The translations under genes were made by a program, and so were the position numbers. From NCBI RefSeq assembly GCF_001611795.1, contig NZ_CP015098.1, forward strand, positions 310,001 to 374,000: DNA of 64,000 nt. The letters are read 5' to 3'. How positions within the stretch are numbered: the first letter of the stretch is position 1; every line of letters begins with the position of its first letter. A model generated the notes under the pieces. That model was not told where the DNA came from. It saw only the letters and a list, made by a program, of their open reading frames with translations, and made no database searches. Below, piece by piece: positions 8,809-15,657 of this stretch. Source of the stretch: Streptomyces qaidamensis (GTDB lineage: Bacteria; Actinomycetota; Actinomycetes; Streptomycetales; Streptomycetaceae).

Positions 8809-9653
8809 CCGTCCTGCTTCGGCATCGCTGCGACGTCGGGCACCGGCAGGACGGGGTGTTCTGTGACGGTCAGGGTGCGCAGGTCGACCCGGCGCAGCCG
8901 GCGTCGTGCCGGGAGGCCGGCCGTGCCGGGGGCTCCGGTGGCCCACCGGGTGAGATCGTCGGCGAGCAGCGCCGCGAGCAGTGTGGCGGCGGGGACGGCG
9001 AGCCGGACCGGTGCGCCGAGGGTGCGGGGCCCGGTCCAGTACGCGGCCAGTTCGCGGTAAGCGGGGGTGGCGGCGAGCCGGCGGGAGCGGATGTGGGCCG
9101 AGGTGACGTCTCCGGGATCGGCGGCGACCGGCTCGACGTACGCCTGCCAGCCCTCGCGGTGGCAGCGCAGCCAGGCGACGCCGTGCTCGGGCAGCCGGTC
9201 GGCGGCGTCCCACAGCCCGTCGGGCACAGGTCCGTCGAGGCACCACACGACGGCGGCGGGGGCCGTGGCGAGCAGGTCGTCGACGCCGGCCGGTGACGTG
9301 GTGCCGGCCGGAGCGGTGCGCGGGTCGGCGCCCAGGGCCGTCAGGTGCTCGGCGAGGGGTCCGGTCAGTACCGGATCGCCGATGAGCCGGATGTGCCGGC
9401 GGTCGGCCGGCCACTCGGCGTGCGGGGTGCCGTCCGCCAGGAATCCGGCCTGTTCGAACCCGCGGATGACGCGGTCGAGTTCGGTGTCCGCCCGGGTCGT
9501 GGTCTCGTCGCCGGTGAGCCGGGAGAGCAGGAGCCGCTCGTCCGCGTCGCCGGTCCTGACGGTGAGGAAGTCCCCTTCTGGGGTACGGACGGCGAGGCCT
9601 CGCCCGGGTACGGCGACGACCTCGGCACCGGGTACGAGTCGGCTGTTGGACAC
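8805..9653 (-). CDS. TOMM leader-peptide-binding protein (ocin-ThiF/F-protein-like)
   Basis: 282 residues. GTG 9653 is chosen because a perfect AGGAGG lies 6 nt upstream. The N-terminal 80 residues look like a RiPP recognition element (winged helix, VIRGFEQAGFL). The centre resembles the degenerate E1/ThiF fold of cyclodehydratase C/F-proteins (HIRLIGDPVLTGPLAEHL) without an ATP-binding glycine loop. Such proteins bind the leader and present it to YcaO. Sequence similarity is weak by eye, so the assignment leans on position between the precursor and the peptidase and YcaO genes. It is separated from the precursor by a strong hairpin. Confidence 0.65.
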   Translation of the reverse strand: MSNSRLVPGAEVVAVPGRGLAVRTPEGDFLTVRTGDADERLLLSRLTGDETTTRADTELDRVIRGFEQAGFLADGTPHAEWPADRRHIRLIGDPVLTGPLAEHLTALGADPRTAPAGTTSPAGVDDLLATAPAAVVWCLDGPVPDGLWDAADRLPEHGVAWLRCHREGWQAYVEPVAADPGDVTSAHIRSRRLAATPAYRELAAYWTGPRTLGAPVRLAVPAATLLAALLADDLTRWATGAPGTAGLPARRRLRRVDLRTLTVTEHPVLPVPDVAAMPKQDG

Positions 9654-9686
9654 GGCGTTCCTCCTGGCGACGGGCTGGGGACGGGC

Positions 9687-9720
9687 GTGGGCCCGCCCGG
9701 AAGGCAACGGGCGGGCCCAC
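9687..9720 (-). terminator. Perfect 13-bp hairpin after the precursor gene
   Basis: GTGGGCCCGCCCG (9687-9699) pairs fully with CGGGCGGGCCCAC (9708-9720) around an 8-nt loop. It lies 24 nt after the precursor stop and 34 nt before the next start. There is no T-tract. RiPP operons often have a partial terminator here, so that precursor mRNA exceeds enzyme mRNA; it may also protect the 3' end. Confidence 0.65.
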
Positions 9721-9743
9721 GGTCGAGGGAGCTGAGCCCTCGC

Positions 9744-9857
9744 TTACTCCTCGGTGTCCTCGAAGGGGTTCTCGACGAGCGCGTTGGAGTGGGAAGCCGA
9801 GTCGTGAGCCAGCTGACCCGGGTCGGCGATCGGCGCGAAGACCTGCTCGTTGTCCAT
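9744..9857 (-). CDS. Putative TOMM precursor peptide, 37 residues
   Basis: A 37-residue acidic peptide, too short for routine calling. AAGGAG sits 8 nt before the ATG at 9857. It begins MDNEQVFAPIADPGQL, continues through the segment HDSASHSN (residues 18-25), and ends NPFEDTEE. It has no Cys; cyclisable residues are S20, S22, S24 and T35. Three Ser alternate with Ala or His in a short stretch with two His and one Asp, which after oxazole formation would be dense in N and O ligands. It is the first gene behind a Zur-box promoter and is followed by a hairpin and the TOMM enzymes. Leader/core boundary and modification are inference. Confidence 0.75.
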   Translation of the reverse strand: MDNEQVFAPIADPGQLAHDSASHSNALVENPFEDTEE

Positions 9858-9910
9858 GAACTCTCCTTCATCTCAGGGAGATACGGCGTTCGGATGAGCG
9901 CCGTGATCAC

Positions 9911-9939
9911 ACGCTAATGAATCTGATTTTCATATTCAA
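9911..9939 (-). promoter_or_regulatory. Promoter with Zur box in its spacer, driving the precursor operon
   Basis: Read on the minus strand: -35 TTGAAT (9939-9934), 17-bp spacer, -10 TAGCGT (9916-9911). The spacer is almost entirely the palindromic site TGAATCTGATTTTCA (9918-9932, plus-strand reading), matching the actinobacterial Zur consensus TGAAAATCATTTTCA at 12 of 15 positions. A bound repressor would cover the promoter. The expected transcript start near 9904 leaves a roughly 46-nt leader to the precursor ATG. The site lies inside the last codons of the upstream ATPase gene. Confidence 0.75.
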
Positions 9940-10735
9940 GAGCTGCGATGGGGTGATCTGGGTAACACACCGGCCAACCCCCTTCCGGATCCTCACCGAC
10001 CCGGCCGGCCACCTTGAGGACCTCCGCCAGCAACCCCGGTGTGACGACCTGCTTCGGCGTCCCGTCGGCCACCACACGGCCCTCCCGCAGGGCGACGATC
10101 CGCTCGGCGAACCGGGCCGCGTGGGCCAGGTCGTGCAGCACCATCACCACGGTGAGCCCGCGCTCCTCACGCAGGCGCACCACGGTCTGCAGCACGTCGA
10201 GTTGGTGGTGCAGGTCCAGATAGGTGGTCGGCTCGTCGAGCAGCAGGACCCGGGTGTCCTGGGCGAGGGCCATCGCGAGCCGCACCCGCTGCCGCTCACC
10301 CCCCGACAGCGCGTCGACGTCACGATCGGCCCACTGCTCCACCCCGACATCGCGCAGAGCCCGCTCCACGACGGGGTCGTCGCCCTCACGCAGCATGCCG
10401 AGCGGTCCGCGTGCCGCGTACCGCCCCTGACGTACGAGGTGTCGCACCGTCATACCCGGTACGGCCGGGGCGGACTGGTGCAGCAGCGCCACCCTGCGTG
10501 CCGTGGCGCGCCTCGAAAGCCGGGCGAGATCGTCGGCACCGAGCAGTACACGCCCCGCGTCCGGCCGCAGCAGCCCTGCGGCCAGCCGCAGCAGGGTCGA
10601 CTTGCCGCAACCGTTCAGGCCGATGAGGGCGGTCAGTTCGCCCGGCCGGACGGTCATGTCGACGCCCCTCAGTACGGGTCGCCCGGGATAGCCGAAGTGG
10701 ACCCCCTCGACGTGGATCCCCACGGACTCGGTCAT
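9914..10735 (-). CDS. ABC ATPase of metallophore importer (FecE/FepC-like)
   Basis: 273 residues with Walker A GLNGCGKST (39-47), signature LSGGE, Walker B VLLLDEPTTYLDL and the H-loop region MVLHDLAHAARF, typical of siderophore/heme/cobalamin importers. ATG 10735 is preferred because GAAGGA sits 5 nt upstream; an ATG two codons earlier (10741) has no room for an RBS. It follows the permease gene with a 19-nt gap. The last nine codons are unusually AT-rich (encoding EYENQIH at the very end) because they double as the precursor promoter and Zur operator. Confidence 0.9.
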   Translation of the reverse strand: MTESVGIHVEGVHFGYPGRPVLRGVDMTVRPGELTALIGLNGCGKSTLLRLAAGLLRPDAGRVLLGADDLARLSRRATARRVALLHQSAPAVPGMTVRHLVRQGRYAARGPLGMLREGDDPVVERALRDVGVEQWADRDVDALSGGERQRVRLAMALAQDTRVLLLDEPTTYLDLHHQLDVLQTVVRLREERGLTVVMVLHDLAHAARFAERIVALREGRVVADGTPKQVVTPGLLAEVLKVAGRVGEDPEGGWPVCYPDHPIAALEYENQIH

Positions 10736-10754
10736 GCTCATCCTTCGGTCGGCT

Positions 10755-11765
10755 TCAGAACGTACGGCTCGGCGTGCGGCGCACGACGACCAGCAACAGC
10801 GCGGCGCCGAGGCAGGCGGTGAGCGCCCCGACCGGCAGCGTGAACCGGCCGGAGTCCAGCCCGGGCGGCGCCGGCAGACGTGAGGACAACTGCGCGGCGG
10901 CATCCGCCCCGCACACCACGACCGCGCCCACCAGGGCAGCGCCGGGAAGGCTCACCCGCAGGTCCGCGCCGAAGACGGCCACGGCCAGATGCGGAACGAG
11001 CAGCCCCACGAAGCCCAGCGCCCCGACGGCGGCCACCGCGCCCGCCGTCAGCGCCACCGCGCACAGCAGGGCCAGGGTCCGCGCCGGACGGACGGACAGG
11101 CCGGCCGTGAGGGCGATGTCGTCCCCGCAGCGCAGCAGGGTCAGCGGTCCGGCCAGCAGCCAGGCCCCAGCGCCCCAGACGAGCGCCCAGGGCCACAGCA
11201 GGTGCCAGTGCTGCCACACCCGGCCCTCGGTGGTGCCCACCAACCACTGGACGACGCTGCCGAGTTCACCCGGCTCCACCAGGAGCACCATGGCGGTGAG
11301 GCCGCCGAGCACCGCAGACACCAGCACCCCGTGCACGGCGGTCTGTGCCGGGTCGCCACGGCCGCGGCCGGCGAGCAGCCACAGCAGCGCCGCTCCGGCA
11401 CACCCGCCCGTACAAGCCGCGAGGACGACGGCCAGCGGCGAGTCCCATCCGGCGAGCCCCAGAGCAGTCGCGGTGACGGCCCCGAGGACCGCGCCCGGCG
11501 TCACGCCCGTCACCTCCGGCCCGGCGAGCGGGTTGCGCAACGCCGACTGGAGGACCAGCCCCGCCACGGCCAGGCACGCGCCGGCCCCGAGGGACACCAG
11601 CAGCCTGGGCAGGCGCAGTTGGAAGAAGATGTGGCGTGCCGTCGCGTCACCGCCGCCGTTCACGACGTCCCAGACCACGCCCGGGGACATGCCGCGCCCG
11701 GCCACCAGTTCCACACCGGCGCACATGACGGCCAGGGCCGCAAGCGCCGCGAAACGCCGGGTCAC
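10755..11765 (-). CDS. FecCD-type permease of metallophore importer
   Basis: 336 residues starting at GTG 11765 (GTGA overlap with the other permease). It is strongly hydrophobic with about nine to ten membrane helices. Family hallmarks are RLPRLLVSLGAGACLAVAGL near the N-terminus, SALRNPLAGPEVTGVTPGAVLG, and GFVGLLVPHL near the C-terminus, which forms the coupling region with the ATPase. It pairs with the preceding permease and the FecE-like ATPase to move a metal chelate across the membrane. Confidence 0.9.
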   Translation of the reverse strand: MTRRFAALAALAVMCAGVELVAGRGMSPGVVWDVVNGGGDATARHIFFQLRLPRLLVSLGAGACLAVAGLVLQSALRNPLAGPEVTGVTPGAVLGAVTATALGLAGWDSPLAVVLAACTGGCAGAALLWLLAGRGRGDPAQTAVHGVLVSAVLGGLTAMVLLVEPGELGSVVQWLVGTTEGRVWQHWHLLWPWALVWGAGAWLLAGPLTLLRCGDDIALTAGLSVRPARTLALLCAVALTAGAVAAVGALGFVGLLVPHLAVAVFGADLRVSLPGAALVGAVVVCGADAAAQLSSRLPAPPGLDSGRFTLPVGALTACLGAALLLVVVRRTPSRTF

Positions 11766-13003
11766 CGCGCGTCCTCCCTTCCGGTCGGCCGGGAAGGAGA
11801 CGGGCGGGTCCCGCCGGCCCCGGCTTCCTCTCGGCGAGCCTCGTCCAAGGCGCCGGCACGAGGGACTTCGTCCGCCGCGCCGGATACAGCCGTCCGTGGG
11901 CCGCGCAGCGCCTTGCCCACGGCAGACGCGGACCGGGCCGCCCGGCCGCGGCCGCCCGACCGCATCAGGGCGACCCCGGCCGGCACCCCCAGCAGAGCCG
12001 TCCAGGCACCGGCCGGCGTCTCCACGGGCGCCAGCGCCAGCCGGGCCGGGACATCAGCGACCGTCACGACGGCGGCACCCCAGGCGGCGGACCACGGAAG
12101 CCAGCGCACCGCTCCCGCCGCGGGGTTGAACCACCGGGCCAGATGCGGGGCGAGGAAGCCCACCCACGCGACGGGCCCGCACACCGCCGTCACCGGGGCG
12201 ATCAGCACCACGGCGATGGCCAGCGCGGCGAGCCGGGCCCGCTGGGCGCGCACGCCCAGCGCCTCGGCATCCTCATCCCCCAGCCGCATCACGGACAGCA
12301 CCGGCGCGCACAGCACGAGGGCGGGAACCGCGACGAGCAGCCACGGCCACAGCCCCGCGATGTCGTCCCAGGTCCGGGCGGAGAGGGAGCCGAGCAGGTA
12401 GCGGTAGATGAGTTGGAGGTCCAGCTGGTCGGCCATGACCATCAGCACGAGCAGCGCCGCCTGCAACGCGGCGGCGACCGCGGCTCCGGTCAGCAGGACG
12501 GCGGACGGGCTGCGGCCCAGCCCGGCGGCGAGCAGCGTCAGCCCGCCGCCGAGCGCGGCCCCGCCGATGGCCAGCAGGGGCTGGACGGCGGCAGGCAGGG
12601 ACAGCGTCAGCACGAGAGGCGCGGCCACCCCCAGCGCGGCCCCGGACGACACTCCCAGCATCTCCGGCACCGCCAGGGGGTTGCGCAGTGCCTCCTGCAG
12701 CACCAGTCCGGCCGCCCCGAGACAGGCACCGGCGACGAGCGCCAGCACCAGGCGGGGCACGCGGAGTTCGGTGACGACGATCCCGGCGAGGGTGCTGTCC
12801 CCGTCCAGTACCGCACCGGCCAGCCGGTGCGGTGGGACGTACGGGGTGCCGAGGCTCAGGGCGCAGACCGAGGAGGCCGCCAGCAGCACGACCACCAGGA
12901 CGGGCTGCCACGCTCGTGCACCGCGCGAGGGCCGCCGTCCGCCTGCTGCGGGGCGATCCACCGCGGCGGGCGCCGGGGCGGGCACCGGCAGGGGCGCCCT
13001 CAC
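11762..13003 (-). CDS. FecCD-type permease of metallophore importer, with extended C-terminus
   Basis: 413 residues from GTG 13003, whose GTGA overlaps the binding-protein stop. The membrane core carries LRVPRLVLALVAGACLGAAG, EALRNPLAVPEMLGVSSGAA and the GFLAPHLARW coupling loop. It is about 60-70 residues longer than a standard FecC because of a hydrophilic, Arg/Gly/Ala-rich tail after residue 345 (GRGRAARSASAVGKAL and onward). The tail has no recognisable domain. It forms the permease pair with the next gene. Confidence 0.88.
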   Translation of the reverse strand: MRAPLPVPAPAPAAVDRPAAGGRRPSRGARAWQPVLVVVLLAASSVCALSLGTPYVPPHRLAGAVLDGDSTLAGIVVTELRVPRLVLALVAGACLGAAGLVLQEALRNPLAVPEMLGVSSGAALGVAAPLVLTLSLPAAVQPLLAIGGAALGGGLTLLAAGLGRSPSAVLLTGAAVAAALQAALLVLMVMADQLDLQLIYRYLLGSLSARTWDDIAGLWPWLLVAVPALVLCAPVLSVMRLGDEDAEALGVRAQRARLAALAIAVVLIAPVTAVCGPVAWVGFLAPHLARWFNPAAGAVRWLPWSAAWGAAVVTVADVPARLALAPVETPAGAWTALLGVPAGVALMRSGGRGRAARSASAVGKALRGPRTAVSGAADEVPRAGALDEARREEAGAGGTRPSPSRPTGREDAR

Positions 13004-13977
13004 CGCAGCGCGGCCGTGGCCTCGTCGAGGACGATGCCCAGCGAACGGGTGCCGCGTCCCTTGGCCCACACCTCTGAGTTCACCTCGTGGACGTCGCCGT
13101 TCTTCACTGCCGGGATCTTGCTCCAGAGGGGGTTCTCGGCCAGCTTCTCCGAGAGCTTGCCGTCCGCGTCACCGAAGCTCATCGTCTCGACGAACAGCAC
13201 GTCGACGTTCCGGGCGAGGATCTCTTCCAGGCTGTAACTGCCCTCGACACCACGGGACTTCCACGGATACCGGGAGATCTTCGGGAACAGGCTCGCGGCG
13301 ACGTCGGCCTCGGGGGTGGCGACGCCGAAGTTCTCGTCACTGCCGTAGATGATGAGCGCGGTCTTGTCGCTCGGCGTCTTCTCGGCCGCGGCGAGCTTGG
13401 TGCGGAAGGCCTTCTCGGCCTTCTCGCCTTCGGCGGTGCGGCCGGTCAGGGCGGCGACGTCGCGCAGGTAGCCGACGCTGTCCTCCCAGGTCTCGGGCTG
13501 CATGGGCCAGAAGGTGGTGGCACCCTTCAGGGCCGGGGCGAGCTTGCCGTGGGTGTCCCCCAGCCCGATGACCAGGTCGGGCTTGTGGGAGAGGATCGCC
13601 TCCACCTCCGGGGCGATGAATCCCCCGGGGATGACATCGACCTCCTTGGCCTTCTCCTCCCCCAGGAAGCCGGGGTGGGAGAGCAGCGCGCTGTTGGTGG
13701 CCGTCGGGACGATGCCCAGTTCGGTCAGGATGTCGTCGCACAGCGCGAACAGGCAGACGATGCGCTCGGGTTCCTTCTGCACGGAGACCTTGACGCCGTT
13801 CGTGTCGGTCAGCTCCGTCGACGCTTTGATGGGTTCGACGGTGACCTCGGTCCTCGCCGCGGGCTTGGCCTCGTCACTCGCGGGCTCGTCGGGCGACGAG
13901 CCACAACCGGCCAGCACGGAACCCACCAACGCTGCGGTGATCCAACTGCGGACGAATCTCGACGGTGAGCGCAGCAT
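13000..13977 (-). CDS. Metallophore-binding lipoprotein (FecB/FepB-like)
   Basis: 325 residues with a lipoprotein signal: charged N-terminus, hydrophobic stretch and lipobox LAGC with Cys25. The mature part has the class III binding-protein pattern: PERIVCLFALCDDILTELG, KPDLVIGLGD, a linking helix and LIIYGSDENFGVATP. It would sit outside the membrane and feed the chelate to the permeases. The ATG at 13977 has GAGGG 6 nt upstream. A Zur box lies about 50 bp upstream, between it and the divergent propeller gene. Its ligand is inferred to be the TOMM-metal complex. Confidence 0.9.
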   Translation of the reverse strand: MLRSPSRFVRSWITAALVGSVLAGCGSSPDEPASDEAKPAARTEVTVEPIKASTELTDTNGVKVSVQKEPERIVCLFALCDDILTELGIVPTATNSALLSHPGFLGEEKAKEVDVIPGGFIAPEVEAILSHKPDLVIGLGDTHGKLAPALKGATTFWPMQPETWEDSVGYLRDVAALTGRTAEGEKAEKAFRTKLAAAEKTPSDKTALIIYGSDENFGVATPEADVAASLFPKISRYPWKSRGVEGSYSLEEILARNVDVLFVETMSFGDADGKLSEKLAENPLWSKIPAVKNGDVHEVNSEVWAKGRGTRSLGIVLDEATAALR

Positions 13978-14024
13978 CGATGCCCTCGCTTCTTCTCAGG
14001 TGCCGGGAACTCACCGAACATACA

Positions 14025-14039
14025 TGATAATCGTTTTCA
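14025..14039. promoter_or_regulatory. Zur box between divergent lipoprotein and propeller genes
   Basis: TGATAATCGTTTTCA matches the Zur consensus TGAAAATCATTTTCA at 13 of 15 positions. On the plus strand it contains a -10-like GATAAT (14026-14031); on the minus strand TATCAT (14030-14025) and TATGTT (14023-14018) are -10 candidates. No good -35 is visible on either side. One operator could therefore control both the importer operon and the propeller gene. Confidence 0.7.
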
Positions 14040-14062
14040 GGAGACACTCTTTCGGAGGACCC

Positions 14063-15262
14063 ATGACCACTGCCGCACCCGTCCTGCTCGTCTCCGACCA
14101 CGTGGCCGGATCCGTCCATGTGCTGACCGTGCCGGACGGCACCGTCACGGGACGCCTCACCGGCCGCCACCTCTCCGAGCACGCCGGGTTCCTGGCCCTG
14201 CCGGGTGGGCGGGTGGCCTGTGTCGACGACCGCCGGGGGGAACTTCTGATCCTCGACCCCTACGGCGGGGAGCTCGTGGAACGTGCCGTACCGGTCGCCG
14301 TCCCGGCCGAGCACCTCGCCTGCGACCCGGCCGGGCGCCGGCTGGCCGTGACCACAGGCCTCGGCAAGAACGCCGAGCCGTGGTCGGACCTGCTGACGGT
14401 TGTCGACCTGGCCACCGACGAGACCGCGCGCGTACGCACCCGGGTCGGCGAGCCGGGCGTGACGGTGCTGGGCGGCGGTGACCCGCTGGTCGTGCTGCGG
14501 CACCGGGAACCCGGGGCGCTGGCCGCACACCGGTTCGCGGATCTTCTCGCGGCCCCGCCCGGCTGCCCCGTGGTCACACCCCACGAACTCCTGCCGCTGC
14601 CCGGCGACGGCCACGGCGACGCCCAAGCCCCCGGCTCGGGACACCTGTTCGTGGCCACCGGCGAGGGTGTGCACCGGGCCCGCAGGAAGGACGACACGCT
14701 CCTGGCCGAGGCCGTGATCCCGTGGGGAGCACCCGCCCGGGGCTGGTACCTGCGCCTCGACACCCGGCGGGCGGCGCTGTGGAGCACACTGCGCGGCGGT
14801 GCCTCCGACCCGCTGCGGTGGCCGCAGTGGACCAACCAGGCATGGCGGCACGACCTGGAGACGGGTCGCACGTCCCTCACGGAGCTCGGTCCCGGACTGG
14901 TCTTCCGGCTGGCTCTCACCCGGAGCCGGACCGCGTTCACCCGCATCCACCCCGACGGCGACGAACTGCTCCTCCTCGGCGACGACGGCATCGTCCGCCG
15001 CTCCTCCCTGCCGGCGATGGACGGCGCTCCGCGTCGCGGCGGCACCCCCTGGGAAGGCGTCCAGCGCCGGGCCGTGGCCGCCTCACCCGGCTCCGACTGG
15101 GTCGCCGTCACCCGCGGCGGTCACGGCGAAGTCCACATCGTCGACGCGCGGACGGGCCACGAGGCGGCCCGTCCGCGGTTGAGCACACCGCTGCATCACG
15201 GCGGCCACATGGCCCTGCGCAGCCGGACCGACGGCGCCGAGGGCGATCCCGTGGGCCGGTGA
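14063..15262 (+). CDS. Cytoplasmic beta-propeller-like protein of the Zur-controlled cluster
   Basis: 399 residues; ATG 14063 has GGAGG 4 nt upstream. It has repeated blade-like segments (SVHVLTVPDGTVTG, GELLILDPYGGELV, SDLLTVVDLATDETA, GEVHIVDARTGHEA), consistent with a WD40/YVTN-type propeller. There is no signal peptide or membrane segment, so it should be cytoplasmic. It is divergent from the binding-protein gene and shares its Zur box. I do not recognise a specific family. Plausible jobs are metal release from the imported chelate, scaffolding of the modifying enzymes, or self-protection; none is shown by the sequence. Confidence 0.75.
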   Translation: MTTAAPVLLVSDHVAGSVHVLTVPDGTVTGRLTGRHLSEHAGFLALPGGRVACVDDRRGELLILDPYGGELVERAVPVAVPAEHLACDPAGRRLAVTTGLGKNAEPWSDLLTVVDLATDETARVRTRVGEPGVTVLGGGDPLVVLRHREPGALAAHRFADLLAAPPGCPVVTPHELLPLPGDGHGDAQAPGSGHLFVATGEGVHRARRKDDTLLAEAVIPWGAPARGWYLRLDTRRAALWSTLRGGASDPLRWPQWTNQAWRHDLETGRTSLTELGPGLVFRLALTRSRTAFTRIHPDGDELLLLGDDGIVRRSSLPAMDGAPRRGGTPWEGVQRRAVAASPGSDWVAVTRGGHGEVHIVDARTGHEAARPRLSTPLHHGGHMALRSRTDGAEGDPVGR

Positions 15263-15326
15263 CCGCGCCGTACATGCCGAGGCGCCCATGGCCCCGTTCC
15301 GCAGACGGCTTGAGGCGCTCCTCGTC

Positions 15327-15638
15327 TCAGAAACCGGCCATGGACTTGGCGAGCACTCCGCCCAGCGCACCGTAGACGCTGCACCGGACGGAGTGCCGTG
15401 CCCTCCGCCGGAGGCCGAACCCCACGATGAACGCGACCGCGAAGAGCCCACCGAGCACGATCGCCACGACGGGGTCGTAGAGGAAGTACACGAAGCACGC
15501 GATGCCGGACCAGACCAGGACCGGAAGGAGCGAACCACGCAACACCACCCAGAGGTGAATCCGTTCCGCACTGCACGGGAGCACTCGCGCATGCCACACC
15601 TCGATGTGGTTCCTGGTGGCACAGTGCTCAGGGCGCAT
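15327..15638 (-). CDS. Small hypothetical membrane protein
   Basis: 103 residues. Two to three hydrophobic helices (about 28-50 and 55-72) are followed by a basic loop (GLRRRARH) and a short amphipathic tail. The N-terminal 30 residues contain two Cys and three His. No family is recognised. It is convergent with the propeller gene and nearly back-to-back with the MFS gene. The hydrophobic pattern and basic loop make it likely real; the exact start is unsure. Confidence 0.55.
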   Translation of the reverse strand: MRPEHCATRNHIEVWHARVLPCSAERIHLWVVLRGSLLPVLVWSGIACFVYFLYDPVVAIVLGGLFAVAFIVGFGLRRRARHSVRCSVYGALGGVLAKSMAGF

Positions 15639-15657
15639 GGCGGCATCCCATCACGGC

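Noticed and set aside
9918..9932. Reading the AT-rich palindromes as iron (Fur or DmdR/IdeR) boxes
   Set aside because: Streptomyces iron boxes are TTAGG/CCTAA-type; these match the Zur pattern and lie beside zur-like and CobW genes.
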